A DNA stretch of 57,358 nucleotides from Bifidobacterium breve (GCA_943328795.2 CALQBK020000008.1:1-57358); one strand, 5' to 3'; shown: positions 34,400 through 43,494, numbered from the stretch's first letter. Numbers and translations: made by a program. The notes: generated from the sequence alone by a model not told the origin.

Positions 34400-35979
34400 T
34401 CGGACGGCGGCGTGGTCGCGCCGGAGTCCGCTTGGCCCCAGCAGGTCATGAAGCCATCGTCCGTGATCGCGCACACGTGGTAGGTGCCGACGCTTATCGA
34501 GGCGAACGTCCCGGCCGGGGCCTCGGTCTCCCCGTAGAGGTCGTAGCCCCAGCACGTCGCCGCCCCGGAGGTGGTGATCGCGCAGCTGGTGTCAGTCTCG
34601 CTGTCGTAGGCGACGAAGGGCCCGTCCGGCGCGATGCCCGAGTAGGTGTCCGCCGAGTCGTCGATCTCGCCGTCGGCGTCGAGCCCGGCACACCCGTGCA
34701 AGATCGTGTTCACCTCCCCGAACACGCCGGCGGGCGCCGTGGCCCCCCACCAGCCGACGATTGTGCCGTCGGCCTGCATCGCGCAGGCGGCCGAAACGCC
34801 GAGGTCGAGCCCGGTGAAGCCGGAGGTGGTCGGCGGCGCGTCTCCGCCGAGGCTGTGCCCCCAACACGTGATGGCGCCGTCCCCGTCGAGGGCGCACACC
34901 GTCCAGAACCCGAAGCTCACGCGCGTGTAGGTCCCCGTCGGCGGGGTGGTGTCCGTGTAGTGCGCGTCGCCCCAGCAGCTGAGGCTCCCGTCGGTGTGCA
35001 CACCACACGACGCGCTCGCGCCCGCGGAGACATCGAGAAATGTCTCGCTCGCAGGGGGCGACGTCGAAGGGTATCCCCAACACTCCACGGTCCCATCCTC
35101 GTGACGCCCACAGGTGTGGGAGGACCCGGCGCTCACTTGCACCCAACGGCACCCGGTGGTCACCCGGGCGTTGTCGTCGTCGCAGTCGCGGCGGTTGTCG
35201 ACCCGCGCTGCGTCGCCATCGCAGGAGAGCACGCTGTCGTGCGAGTCGCCAAAGCCGTCCGCGTCGCCATCCGCGTACCAGTTGGATTGTCCCGTCGCGT
35301 CCGGGTCCGCGTCGTCCACCAAGCCGTCGCAATCCTCGTCCTGGTCGAGGGCGTCGCAGACTTCGGCGGCGTCCGGTGAAACCTCCGGCGTTGAATCGTC
35401 ACAGTCCCCCGCCACGCGCGTGTAGCCGTCCGGCCCCTCGCAAGCGTGCACACCGGCGGCGGAGTCCCCAAATCCGTCCACGTCCGCGTCTGGAAACCAC
35501 TCGGTGTCGGGGTTGAGCGCCGGGTCCGCGTCGTTGCAGTCGGTGTCCGACGCGACGTAGCCTGCGACCTCCTCGCAGTCCTGGACGGTGTTGAACGGCG
35601 TGCCGTAGCCGTCGCCGTCGCCGTCAAAATACCAGGTGGGCACCACGACACCATCGTCCGCCACGGTGTCGCAGTCGTCGTCCAGGCCGTCGCAAACCTC
35701 GGCAGCACCCGGGAAGATGGCCGCGGACTCGTCGTTGCAGTCCCCGCTGACGCTCGAGCTGGTGCTGTCCGGCACACACCGCCACACCGTGGCGGCGCCG
35801 CCAAAGCCGTCCCCGTCGGCGTCCACGAACCACTGGCGCTCGGCGCCAAGCTCTGGATCGTCGTCGTCGCAATCCTCCGGGCGGTACGAGCCGTCGCCGT
35901 CCAGGTCCAACCGGTCCAACAACGCTTGGTCGCTGATGAACGCACACCCGGTGAGCAGCGCGGAGAGGAGAGCGAACAT
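34396..35979 (-). CDS. Lipoprotein with MopE repeats and RCC1 propeller (copy 2)
   Basis: 527 residues from the ATG at 35979, chosen because AGGATC lies eight bases upstream and MFALLSALLTGCAF forms a lipobox (LTGC); an ATG at 35997 is possible. The plan matches the downstream paralogue: Asp-rich MopE repeats (RPEDCDDDDPEL, DADGDGFGG, CNDADPALNPDT) and RCC1-like blades (VSAGSSHTCGRHEDGTVECW, VSAGASASCGVHTDGSLSCW). Its stop overlaps the next GTG, so the pair is translationally coupled. It is divergent from the DUF885 gene with 80 bases between starts. Confidence 0.82.
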   Translation of the reverse strand: MFALLSALLTGCAFISDQALLDRLDLDGDGSYRPEDCDDDDPELGAERQWFVDADGDGFGGAATVWRCVPDSTSSSVSGDCNDESAAIFPGAAEVCDGLDDDCDTVADDGVVVPTWYFDGDGDGYGTPFNTVQDCEEVAGYVASDTDCNDADPALNPDTEWFPDADVDGFGDSAAGVHACEGPDGYTRVAGDCDDSTPEVSPDAAEVCDALDQDEDCDGLVDDADPDATGQSNWYADGDADGFGDSHDSVLSCDGDAARVDNRRDCDDDNARVTTGCRWVQVSAGSSHTCGRHEDGTVECWGYPSTSPPASETFLDVSAGASASCGVHTDGSLSCWGDAHYTDTTPPTGTYTRVSFGFWTVCALDGDGAITCWGHSLGGDAPPTTSGFTGLDLGVSAACAMQADGTIVGWWGATAPAGVFGEVNTILHGCAGLDADGEIDDSADTYSGIAPDGPFVAYDSETDTSCAITTSGAATCWGYDLYGETEAPAGTFASISVGTYHVCAITDDGFMTCWGQADSGATTPPSE

Positions 35980-36059
35980 CGCGGAGGATCCTACCATCCC
36001 GACACGGCATCGGCGGTTGCTTTGCGCCGTTCCAAGGCGCGCCGGATACGCTCGCCCGG

Positions 36060-37769
36060 ATGAACGCCCGGCCCGTCCTTGTCTCCTTGCTCGCCCTGCT
36101 CGCGTCGTCCACCGCGCTCGCCTCCTCGAAGCCCGCCGCGGAGGGCCCGCCTCGCATCGCGACCCTGGCGATCCCCGGCGACAAGCGCCTGGTACGGATC
36201 GCGCGCGACATCATCGCGGCGAAGGTCGCGTTGAACCCAGACCTCGCGGCGAGCATCGGCCTGTTCGACGACGCCGTCGTGGTCCCCTCGTACACGCCCG
36301 CGGCGGTCGCCCGGCAAGACAAGCGCTTCGCGAAGGATCTCGCCGGCCTCGACGCCTTGCCTTGGCGCACGTGGGCGATCGACCAGCAGATCGACGTGCG
36401 GTGGCTGAAGGCGAACGCCGAGGACGCGCGGCACCGGCTCACCGTCGAGCGCCTTTGGACCCACCGCTACGGCGAGTACCTGGAGCCCACGGCGGACGCG
36501 TTCATCTCGCTCACCACCTACGCGCCAGACCGGGTGGACCTGCGCGTGCGGCTCGCGGCCCTCGTCCCGGCCATGCTCGCCGAGATGCTCGAGCAGGTGA
36601 CGACGCCGACGGCGCGCGATCTCTCGACGGGGATCGGCCTCTTGGACGGCATGCGCGTCGCGATTGAGCAGCTGCCGGCGGGGCCGGAGCGGGCCGGAGC
36701 GGAGGCCGCGATCACCGACGCCCGGGCCCGCTTGGCCGCGGTGGACCCGTCGACGTTGCCCGAGTTCGCCGTCATCGGCGCCGACAGCTACGCGTGGAAG
36801 CTCGAGCACCTGCTGCTCCTCCCGTGGACGCCCGCGCAGCTCGTGCAACGCGCGACGGACGAGCTCGCGGTAGTGCAGGGCCAGCTGGACACCATGTCGC
36901 TCGAGGAGCCCCTCTTGCCGACCGAGGCGGAGGTCGCCCGCGGCGCCGCGTTGGACGAGGCCGGCTTCCTCGACCTCTACGACGGCGTGGTGGCGCGCAA
37001 CCTCGCCGCGCTGCGCGCGATGGACGTCATGACGGTCCCGGCGGCGATGCCCCCCATGCACGCGCGCGAGACCCCCGACGCGCTGGTGCCCCTCACCGGC
37101 GACGGCGGCAGCATGAACCCGCCGCTCGCGTTCGGCGCCCACACGGACGGGTGGTGGAACGTAGAGCACTACGACCCCGCGTGGACGCCCGACCAACGCA
37201 CGAACCTCGTGGTCAGCGCCGCCCACGCGGAGATCTCCGGGATGGGCCCATACGCGGTCCACGAGGGAGTGCCCGGCCACCACCTGCAGCTCAGCTTGCT
37301 GCGCGGGATGGACCCCATCCACAGCATCCTCCAGGATGGCAGCGCGGTCGAGGGTTGGGCGCTCTACGCCGAGCAGCTGTTCTGGGATGGCGGCGGGTTC
37401 GGGCCGACCGACACCGCGAAGGCCAAGATGCTCCGCTCCTACCGCGGCCGCATCCGGCGGGTGTTCTACGACGTGAACATCGAGTCCGGCACGTGGACGC
37501 TGCAGCAAGCGGCGGACTGGAAGACCCCGCCCGCCGATGGGCAACACACCGAGCCGGATCCCGACGTGTTGCGCTCGATCAACTGGCCGACGCAGCTGAT
37601 CACGTACTTCGCGGGCAAGTCGCAGATCCTGGCGTTGCGTGAGGAGGTCCGGCAGAAGCAAGGCGCGGCCTACTCGGAGCGCGCGTTCAACGACGCGCTG
37701 CTGGCCGAGGGGCCGATCCCGATCGCGCTGATCCGGGCGAAGATGCTGGGATTGCCGGTTCCTGAGTAG
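36060..37769 (+). CDS. DUF885 family metallopeptidase-like protein
   Basis: 569 residues, with a signal peptide (MNARPVLVSLLALLASSTAL). The zinc-site motif HEGVPGHHLQ (from 37260) has the HExxxGHH form of DUF885, a carboxypeptidase M32-like family. Other family markers are GWWNVEHYDP, EGWALYAEQL, RRVFYDVNIESGTWT and a YFAGKSQILALREE helix. It is likely a periplasmic or extracellular peptidase. Length is typical of the family (550-620). It faces the channel-like gene across a 100-base gap. Confidence 0.88.
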   Translation: MNARPVLVSLLALLASSTALASSKPAAEGPPRIATLAIPGDKRLVRIARDIIAAKVALNPDLAASIGLFDDAVVVPSYTPAAVARQDKRFAKDLAGLDALPWRTWAIDQQIDVRWLKANAEDARHRLTVERLWTHRYGEYLEPTADAFISLTTYAPDRVDLRVRLAALVPAMLAEMLEQVTTPTARDLSTGIGLLDGMRVAIEQLPAGPERAGAEAAITDARARLAAVDPSTLPEFAVIGADSYAWKLEHLLLLPWTPAQLVQRATDELAVVQGQLDTMSLEEPLLPTEAEVARGAALDEAGFLDLYDGVVARNLAALRAMDVMTVPAAMPPMHARETPDALVPLTGDGGSMNPPLAFGAHTDGWWNVEHYDPAWTPDQRTNLVVSAAHAEISGMGPYAVHEGVPGHHLQLSLLRGMDPIHSILQDGSAVEGWALYAEQLFWDGGGFGPTDTAKAKMLRSYRGRIRRVFYDVNIESGTWTLQQAADWKTPPADGQHTEPDPDVLRSINWPTQLITYFAGKSQILALREEVRQKQGAAYSERAFNDALLAEGPIPIALIRAKMLGLPVPE

Positions 37770-37827
37770 CACCCAATCACCGTGATCTTGATCGGTTGAA
37801 CGGGTCCCAGTCGGAGGGTGGCGCGGG

Positions 37828-37851
37828 CCGATCGGGTTTGAGCCCAACCGG
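37828..37851. terminator. Hairpin between convergent genes
   Basis: CCGATCGGG and CCCAACCGG flank a six-base loop. In the minus-strand RNA every position of the nine-base stem pairs, using two G-U pairs; in the plus-strand RNA two mismatches remain. It lies 18 bases after the stop of the channel-like gene. There is no clear U-tract, so a role as terminator is only likely. Confidence 0.4.
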
Positions 37852-37869
37852 TAATCTGCCCCGTGACCG

Positions 37870-39768
37870 CTAGTCCTCCGCGACCACGATGATCTTGTCG
37901 GCGTCCGTGAACGTGATCTTCTCGCCCTTCTTGGGGTTCACCTTCACGCCGTACTGGGCCCCGGCGTCGCGCGCCTTCGCCGCCACGCGGTAGCCGATGG
38001 CGATCTCGCCCCGGCGGCGAGCGGACTCGACCACCGTGTAGAAGTTCACCGCGCGGCCCGGCTGGACGTAGTCGGTCGCAGGCTTGACGTAGATCTCCGA
38101 GCCGGCCGGGTCGAACAGGTCATCGAACACCGCGTTCAGCTCCTTGTTCTCGGACACCTGCGACAGCATCAGGCTCACCAGCTTCTCGCTCACGATGAAG
38201 TCATCCGCCTTCGTGACCTCGGCGAGCGCGCGGTTGCGGACGTCCAGCATCTCGCTGACGATGGAGAAGTCGTGGTTGAGCTTCTCGCCGATGTCGCGCA
38301 GGTGCAGCAGGGTGACGAGCACGCGGGAGTCGGCGCGCTGGGCGTCGATGGTGTCTGAGCAGAGCACGATGATGTGGTCGAACTTCTTGAGCTCGAGGCT
38401 GTCCAGGGTGCGCCGGTTGGTCGTCTCGGCCTTGAGGACGGTCAGCTCCTGGTGCGTCAAGTCCGCGCGCAGCTGCTCGGCCTCGTCCTCCAGCCCCTCG
38501 TCCTCGGCGACGATCGTGAGCGACGACCCGCCCGGCACGTACGCGTCGAGCCCGGTCACGATCCGCGCGCCCTTCCAGTTCCACCCGAGGATCAACGTAG
38601 ACTCTGGCTGCGACGTGCTCTTGTCGGTGCTCCGGATCGCGGCCTCGTCCACCTCCCCCTTCGTCGTCGAGAGCTTGATCGTGTCATCGTCCTCGGAGAT
38701 CGCGATCAAGCGGTCGCCCGCGCCGATCTTGGTCTCCATCGACGGGTTGATCCACACCTTCCCGTCGCTCGTGCGCAGCCCCATCAGCGACGAGTCCTCG
38801 TAGCAGTGCAGGGCCTCGCCGAAGGTCTTCCCGACGAGCGACTTCTCCTCGTGGAAGTAGATCTCGTCGCCGCCGAAGTCGAGCAGCTCGATGTGCACCA
38901 CGGAGAGCCCGCTCTGCCGGCACGTCTGGACCATGATGCGCGAGATGAGATCCCCCGCGACCACCACCTCGAGCTCGTCGCGCCCACACAGCTTGGCGGC
39001 CTCGACGTTCGCCGGCGACTGGATCTCGGCGACCAGGTGGTACGGCTCCTTCCGCCGGTTCGGCCCGTTCGTCACGGCGAGGATTGACTTGATGACGTCG
39101 CTGTCGGCATCATCGGCGCCCTCCGGGGCGAGCACGATGATCGAGCGGCTGGTCTGCACCGACACGCGGTCCAGGTCGTTCAGCTCCATCGCCGATCCCG
39201 TGCGGCACACGATCTTCGTGTTCTTCGTGTCCCCCACCTGGTCGCGGATCGCGTCCTCCATCTCGACCTTGTCCTTGTCCGCCAAGATCACGATGCACGG
39301 GCTCTTCCGGTTGGCGTTCGCCTGCACGAGCTCGCCGATGATCGAGTACACGTGCGGCGACCAGTTGAGGATCACCGTGTGGTCCCGCTCGATCACGCGC
39401 GACCGGCCCTTCCGGAGCTCGTCGACCTGGGCCTCGATGCCGTTGTTCAGCACGCCGATCAGCGTGGACACGACGAACACGCCGCCCAGCGTGATCCAGA
39501 GCATCGAGATCTTGAAGGGCCAGCTGCCTTCGTCCCCGCCCATCGTGCCGGAGTCCAGCGTACGCATCAGGCCGAACCACACCGTCTCCGGGAGGCTCAT
39601 GGACTCGGTGCCATCGGGTACCCAGCCGGCGAGCCACACGATGAACGTGGACGCGAACAGGAAGCCGAACGTGAACACCGAGAGCCAGCCGATCAGCGCG
39701 ATCGTCCCACGGGAGAGCGAGTTGTCGAACGCGTAGCGGAGGCGCTCGCGGAGCGTGGAGTCAACCAT
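37870..39768 (-). CDS. CASTOR/POLLUX-like ion channel protein
   Basis: 632 residues. An N-terminal membrane region has hydrophobic helices at about 25-48 and 85-110, with FGLMRTLDSGTMGGDEG between them as in the pore segment of the CASTOR/POLLUX/DMI1 family. Two RCK/TrkA-like Rossmann regions follow: RDHTVILNWSPHVYSIIGEL with KSPCIVILADKDKVEME, then STLILGWNWKGARIVTGLDA with GGSSLTIVAEDE. Such proteins are Ca2+-gated cation channels in plants and of unknown role in bacteria. Acidic residues near the second half (EDDDTIK, EDEGLEDEAE) could bind Ca2+. Confidence 0.85.
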   Translation of the reverse strand: MVDSTLRERLRYAFDNSLSRGTIALIGWLSVFTFGFLFASTFIVWLAGWVPDGTESMSLPETVWFGLMRTLDSGTMGGDEGSWPFKISMLWITLGGVFVVSTLIGVLNNGIEAQVDELRKGRSRVIERDHTVILNWSPHVYSIIGELVQANANRKSPCIVILADKDKVEMEDAIRDQVGDTKNTKIVCRTGSAMELNDLDRVSVQTSRSIIVLAPEGADDADSDVIKSILAVTNGPNRRKEPYHLVAEIQSPANVEAAKLCGRDELEVVVAGDLISRIMVQTCRQSGLSVVHIELLDFGGDEIYFHEEKSLVGKTFGEALHCYEDSSLMGLRTSDGKVWINPSMETKIGAGDRLIAISEDDDTIKLSTTKGEVDEAAIRSTDKSTSQPESTLILGWNWKGARIVTGLDAYVPGGSSLTIVAEDEGLEDEAEQLRADLTHQELTVLKAETTNRRTLDSLELKKFDHIIVLCSDTIDAQRADSRVLVTLLHLRDIGEKLNHDFSIVSEMLDVRNRALAEVTKADDFIVSEKLVSLMLSQVSENKELNAVFDDLFDPAGSEIYVKPATDYVQPGRAVNFYTVVESARRRGEIAIGYRVAAKARDAGAQYGVKVNPKKGEKITFTDADKIIVVAED

Positions 39769-39844
39769 CGGGACCTACTTGGAATTGGGGGTTCGCCGCG
39801 CGCTATGCCGTCTCCCGCGCGCTGGCCAGAGTTAGGGACGCCAC

Positions 39845-41173
39845 ATGTCCTCACATGACCCTGCTCGCCGCACGCTCCTCGCCGGTCTCGCGACCCTGCT
39901 GCCTGTCTCTGCACTCGCTGCGTCCCCGGGGCTCGGCGCACGCGCGTCAGCCGGCGACGATGCCGCGGCGATCCGGGGGCTCGTCGACGTCGCGCGGCGG
40001 CGGATGACCCAGGCCCGCGCGATCGGCGACGAGCGAGCCCGGGGGCTCCCGCAGGACCGGAGACAGCTGGCGTCCCGGCTCGGCGGCGCCTTCGCGGCCG
40101 TGGGCGCGCTCGACGCCGTGGCCCGGCTCCCGCTCGAGGCGCAAGCCACGCCCGCGGTCCAAGACCTGCTGCACGACCTCGCGACGGCGATGGGCGAGGC
40201 GATGGTGGAGATGGCCCCTTGGCTCGAAGCCCTCGCCGAGGCCGAGCACGTCGCCGGCGCCGACCTGGACCTCGACCGCGTGGAGGCGGACCTGGTGCCG
40301 CAGATGCCAGGCGGGCGAGGACGGCGGCGCACGCGCGCCAGCATCGAGCGCTTGCGGCAGCGCCTCGTGACCGAGTCCCCGAGCGGGGTAGCCGCGGACC
40401 TGCTGGGACGCCTCGGGGCGATCACCCGCGAGGCGGACGCGCTCCTCCACCCGGTGAGCGGCGCCGCGGCGCTCCGCGCGCGCGCAGGGCAAGAGGGCGC
40501 CGCCTTCGAGGCGATGCTCGCCGCGGCGGCAGCGCCGGACGACGCGGGGGCAAGCATCGACCCGGAGCTGCTCAGCGAGCTCGAGACACCCCGGCAACAC
40601 CGCGTCGCGACGCGCATCACGGTGGTCGGCGCGTTGATGATCGGCGGGGGGATCGTGCCCGGCGGGCTGCTCATCGGCGTGGGCGCGGCGAACCTGGCGG
40701 GCTGCGTGTGCCTCGGGGTCTTGCTGATCCTCATGGGCGTGAGCCTGCTCGGAGGGCTCGGGGGCACAGGCGTCGGCATGGTGGTCCGCGCGCGAAAGCT
40801 CGAGCGGGGGGTGGTGCGCGACCTGCAGCTGGTCGCGCGGATCCCGGTGACCACCGCGACGGGCTGGCAAAGCACCGGGTTCACGACCGAGAAGCACAGG
40901 CACTACCACTGCGACGTCGTCGTGGTCGACACCGGCAACCTGCTGCCGGACGGCCCCGCGGGTGACCCGACGACGGACGCCCCGGCGACCGCGCCGTACC
41001 CTGGCGGCCCGCTCGGCGCCGTGGTGCTCCGCGCCGGCGGGAGGGTCGCGGTCGCCGACCAGGTCCACGTGCGGCTTGGCATCGGCCCGCTGGAGATCGC
41101 GCTCAACGTCCCGCCGGACGGCCCCTTGCTGATGGGGTCCGGCACGCTCTTGCTGTACGTGTACAGGGCGTAG
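39845..41173 (+). CDS. Tat-exported hypothetical membrane protein
   Basis: 442 residues. The N-terminus PARRTLLAGLATLLPVSALA looks like a twin-arginine or Sec signal. The region to about 255 is helical and Ala/Arg-rich with no recognised domain. Two hydrophobic segments (about 258-282 and 284-312, VVGALMIGGGIVPGGLLIGV) form a Gly-rich hairpin. The C-terminal domain is beta-rich (VTTATGWQSTGFTTEKHRHY, HCDVVVVDTGN). I do not recognise a family. Confidence 0.55.
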   Translation: MSSHDPARRTLLAGLATLLPVSALAASPGLGARASAGDDAAAIRGLVDVARRRMTQARAIGDERARGLPQDRRQLASRLGGAFAAVGALDAVARLPLEAQATPAVQDLLHDLATAMGEAMVEMAPWLEALAEAEHVAGADLDLDRVEADLVPQMPGGRGRRRTRASIERLRQRLVTESPSGVAADLLGRLGAITREADALLHPVSGAAALRARAGQEGAAFEAMLAAAAAPDDAGASIDPELLSELETPRQHRVATRITVVGALMIGGGIVPGGLLIGVGAANLAGCVCLGVLLILMGVSLLGGLGGTGVGMVVRARKLERGVVRDLQLVARIPVTTATGWQSTGFTTEKHRHYHCDVVVVDTGNLLPDGPAGDPTTDAPATAPYPGGPLGAVVLRAGGRVAVADQVHVRLGIGPLEIALNVPPDGPLLMGSGTLLLYVYRA

Positions 41174-41216
41174 CCGGTACGCTGGCGGTGACTACGCTTC
41201 CCTTTCAGAGGCGACA

Positions 41217-42254
41217 ATGACTGACAGCACCGCCGGGGACACCGTCCTCGGGACTTTTCCGCTCGGGTTCCAATGGCAGACGTTCGACCCGTTCCTGTTC
41301 TGCGCCCACCACGACGACGCGTACCCGGCCGGCAATTCGCGGCTCGGCCCGGCGGCGTCGCTGGACGGCCGCAACCGCGGCCAAGACTTCGAGGGCAAGG
41401 ACGGCTGGCGGATGTACCACGGGGACGCCGTCCCCGGCTTTCCCCAGCACCCCCACCGCGGGTTCGAGACCGTCACGATCGTCCGGAGCGGACGCATCGA
41501 TCACTCCGACTCGCTCGGCGCGACCGCCCGCTTTGGCGGCGGCGACGTCCAGTGGCTCACGGCCGGCAAGGGCATCGTGCACTGCGAGATGTTCCCGCTG
41601 CTCAACCGCGAGAAGCCCAACCCTGCTGAGCTGTTCCAGATCTGGCTCAACCTGCCGAGCCGCAGCAAGATGGTGGACCCGCACTTCACGATGTCGTGGC
41701 ACGAGGACATCCCGCGCCGGGTCGTCACCGACGCGCGGGGCGCGACGTCTGAGGTCACCGTGATCGCAGGCTCGTTCGGAGACGCCGCCGCGCTGCCGGC
41801 GCCGCCGAACTCGTGGGCGTCAACGCCGGGGTCGGACGTCACCATCCTGACGCTCAAGCTCACGCCGGGCGCGGAGCTCACGTTGCCCGCGGCCCAGGCG
41901 GGCACGAGCCGCACGCTCTACTTCTTCGAGGGGTCGAGCATCACGGTGGGCGGCCGCGCGATCGAGGGCAAGGCCGGCGTGATGGTGCGCGGGGACCGGG
42001 CGGTGACCCTGGTCAACGGGCCAGCGCCCGCCGAGCTCCTGGTGCTCCAGGGCCGGCCGATCAAGGAGCCGGTGGCGCAGCACGGGCCGTTCGTGATGAA
42101 CACGCAGTCCGAGATCCACCAGGCGTTCAGCGACTACCAGCGCACGCGGTTCGGGGGCTGGCCCTGGCCGAGCGACGAGCCCGTGCACCCGGTGAGCGCC
42201 GGGCGCTTCGCGAAGCACCCCGATGGCAGGGTGGAGCGCCCGAAGGGCGAGTAG
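41217..42254 (+). CDS. Pirin family protein
   Basis: 345 residues, with AGAGG ahead of the ATG. The bicupin fold shows the pirin metal-site motifs QHPHRGFETVTIVRSGRIDHSD and LTAGKGIVHCEMF, then FQIWLNLPSRSKMVDPHF. A C-terminal cupin follows (LYFFEGSSITVGGRA), with a GPFVMNTQSEIHQAFSDY tail typical of bacterial pirins. Bacterial pirins include quercetinase-like enzymes and redox-sensing regulators. The TAG stop is the first base triplet of the repeat at 42254-42281, which is the whole gap to the convergent marC-type gene. Confidence 0.9.
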   Translation: MTDSTAGDTVLGTFPLGFQWQTFDPFLFCAHHDDAYPAGNSRLGPAASLDGRNRGQDFEGKDGWRMYHGDAVPGFPQHPHRGFETVTIVRSGRIDHSDSLGATARFGGGDVQWLTAGKGIVHCEMFPLLNREKPNPAELFQIWLNLPSRSKMVDPHFTMSWHEDIPRRVVTDARGATSEVTVIAGSFGDAAALPAPPNSWASTPGSDVTILTLKLTPGAELTLPAAQAGTSRTLYFFEGSSITVGGRAIEGKAGVMVRGDRAVTLVNGPAPAELLVLQGRPIKEPVAQHGPFVMNTQSEIHQAFSDYQRTRFGGWPWPSDEPVHPVSAGRFAKHPDGRVERPKGE

Positions 42255-42281
42255 GGGCCGCTTGCGGCACATCCTGGGCTA
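42254..42281 (-). repeat. Dispersed repeat, family A, copy 2
   Basis: 28 bp, identical to 42976-43003 at 27 of 28 positions. It starts at the last base of the pirin stop codon, and its terminal CTA is the complement of the stop codon of the convergent MarC gene, so the element is the complete intergenic space. Confidence 0.75.
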
Positions 42282-42926
42282 AGGCGCGCTCCAGAGCTCC
42301 TTGATCCCGCCGACGACGAACTGGACGGCGACCGCCGCGACGAACAGCCCCATCACCCGGGTCATCACGTTCAAGCCTGTCGTACCGAGGCTCCGCTCGA
42401 CGTGCACCGCGGAGCGGAGGATGAGCCACGTCGCCAGCCCCGTCACCACGATCACACCGACGATGATGCCCTGCTTCGCGGGGTCCCCGTGCGCGTTCGA
42501 GACGCAGACCATGGTCGTCGCGATCGCCCCCGGGCCGGCCAGCATCGGGATGGTGAGCGGCACCACGGCGACGTCGTCCTTCGCCGACCCCTCGTCCTCC
42601 TCCTCCTTGGTCTGGCGCACCTTCGAGGGCATCGCCCGCATCATGTCGATCGCGAGGAGGAACAGGAGCACGCCGCCCGCTACGCGGAACGCGGACAGCG
42701 TGATGCCCAGCATCCGGAAGATGAACCCGCCCGCGAGCGCGAACACCAGGAGCGTGATCGCCGTGGCGAGCCCGGCCTTCCGCGCGGTCGCCCGCTTCTT
42801 CTCGGCCGAGTCGCCCTGCGTCATCGCCAAGAACGTGGGGATGATCGCGAGCGGGTCCACCACGAAGAAGATCGCGGAGAACGTGACCACGGCGAAGTCG
42901 GCGATGTCCGTGGTCACGCCGGGCAC
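42279..42926 (-). CDS. MarC-family integral membrane protein
   Basis: 215 residues with six hydrophobic helices. The usual MarC/NAAT order is visible: FSAIFFVVDPLAIIPTFLAM (NPF-like motif as VDPLAIIP), FRVAGGVLLFLLAIDMM, then PLTIPMLAGPGAIATTMV and LNVMTRVMGLFVAAVAVQFV. A charged loop (KVRQTKEEEDEGSAKDD) separates helices three and four. The family is of unknown function and is not an antibiotic efflux pump as once thought. Its stop lies inside the repeat end. Confidence 0.88.
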   Translation of the reverse strand: MPGVTTDIADFAVVTFSAIFFVVDPLAIIPTFLAMTQGDSAEKKRATARKAGLATAITLLVFALAGGFIFRMLGITLSAFRVAGGVLLFLLAIDMMRAMPSKVRQTKEEEDEGSAKDDVAVVPLTIPMLAGPGAIATTMVCVSNAHGDPAKQGIIVGVIVVTGLATWLILRSAVHVERSLGTTGLNVMTRVMGLFVAAVAVQFVVGGIKELWSAP

Positions 42927-42960
42927 CTACTCCCCCGAGCCGAGGTACGCCAACAACGCG

Positions 42961-43004
42961 CTAGCCCACCCAGGTGGGGCCGCCTGCGGCACATCCTGGG
43001 CTAG
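42961..43004 (-). repeat. Dispersed repeat, family A, copy 3, with 8-bp inverted ends
   Basis: CTAGCCCA (42961-42968) and TGGGCTAG (42997-43004) are perfect inverted repeats enclosing the 28-bp core (42976-43003 with the end). The CTA at 43001-43003 is the complement of the thioesterase stop codon. This copy best shows the element's ends, which look like short terminal inverted repeats. Confidence 0.7.
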
Positions 43005-43420
43005 CCAGCAGGCACCAATGCGAGGAACTCGGCCGGCAGGCCCTCGGCCGTCCGCGTGTCCAGGTTCAACATCACGAAGGTGAGCTCTGCGTCTGAGACC
43101 AGCTCCTCGGCACCCTCGCCCCCCGCGCGCCAAATCTCTTGCTTGATGCGGCCGATGCCACGCCGCGCGGAGAGGGGCTCGGCGGTGACGCGAAGGCGAT
43201 CGCCGTGGCGGCACTCTTTCCGAAATTGGATCTGCACGCGCAAGATAGCGGGGGCGATCCGCCGCTTCTCGATCATCTCGGGGAGCGGGAACCCGTGGTG
43301 AGCCGCCCAACTGAACCGACACCACTCCATGAATTCGAGGTAGCAGGTGTGATTGACATGCCCAAACATGTCCACGTGGGAGGATTGGACAACGACGTCG
43401 ATGCCGGTAAACGCGCTCAT
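43001..43420 (-). CDS. 4HBT-type acyl-CoA thioesterase
   Basis: 139 residues from the ATG at 43420, the usual length for the family. A longer frame from 43543 would translate through two operator-like palindromes. The hotdog motif HVDMFGHVNHTCYLEFMEWC contains the catalytic-region DxxGHVNNxxY pattern (here DMFGHVNHTCY). It hydrolyses acyl-CoA or acyl-ACP thioesters in the cytoplasm. It is transcribed divergently from the fatty acyl-AMP ligase, so it may act on the same acyl pool. Its TAG stop is inside repeat family A. Confidence 0.8.
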   Translation of the reverse strand: MSAFTGIDVVVQSSHVDMFGHVNHTCYLEFMEWCRFSWAAHHGFPLPEMIEKRRIAPAILRVQIQFRKECRHGDRLRVTAEPLSARRGIGRIKQEIWRAGGEGAEELVSDAELTFVMLNLDTRTAEGLPAEFLALVPAG

Positions 43421-43426
43421 GCCCGC

Positions 43427-43444
43427 TGCGTAACGCATTACGCG
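43427..43444 (-). promoter_or_regulatory. Operator-like palindrome 1, upstream of thioesterase
   Basis: TGCGTA-N6-TACGCG, seven bases ahead of the thioesterase ATG. It has the same half-sites and spacing as the element at 43477-43494. The 18-bp inverted form suits TetR- or FadR-type dimeric repressors. No such regulator gene is in the window. Confidence 0.5.
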
Positions 43445-43476
43445 CTGGTGCCCGGTGGGTCCGAAATCCGGGCAGG

Positions 43477-43494
43477 TGCGTAAAATTGTACGCA
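43477..43494 (-). promoter_or_regulatory. Operator-like palindrome 2, upstream of thioesterase
   Basis: A perfect 18-bp interrupted palindrome, TGCGTA-AAATTG-TACGCA. It lies exactly 50 bases from the first element, about five helical turns, so dimers would sit on one DNA face. The promoter of the thioesterase is probably between or over the two sites. Confidence 0.5.

Noticed and set aside
37801-37860. A tRNA-like 3' half (GGGTTTGAGCCC with a Cys/Gly-rich arm)
   Set aside because: No matching acceptor, D or anticodon arm exists upstream, and the T-loop sequence does not fit. The hairpin is better explained as an intergenic terminator.
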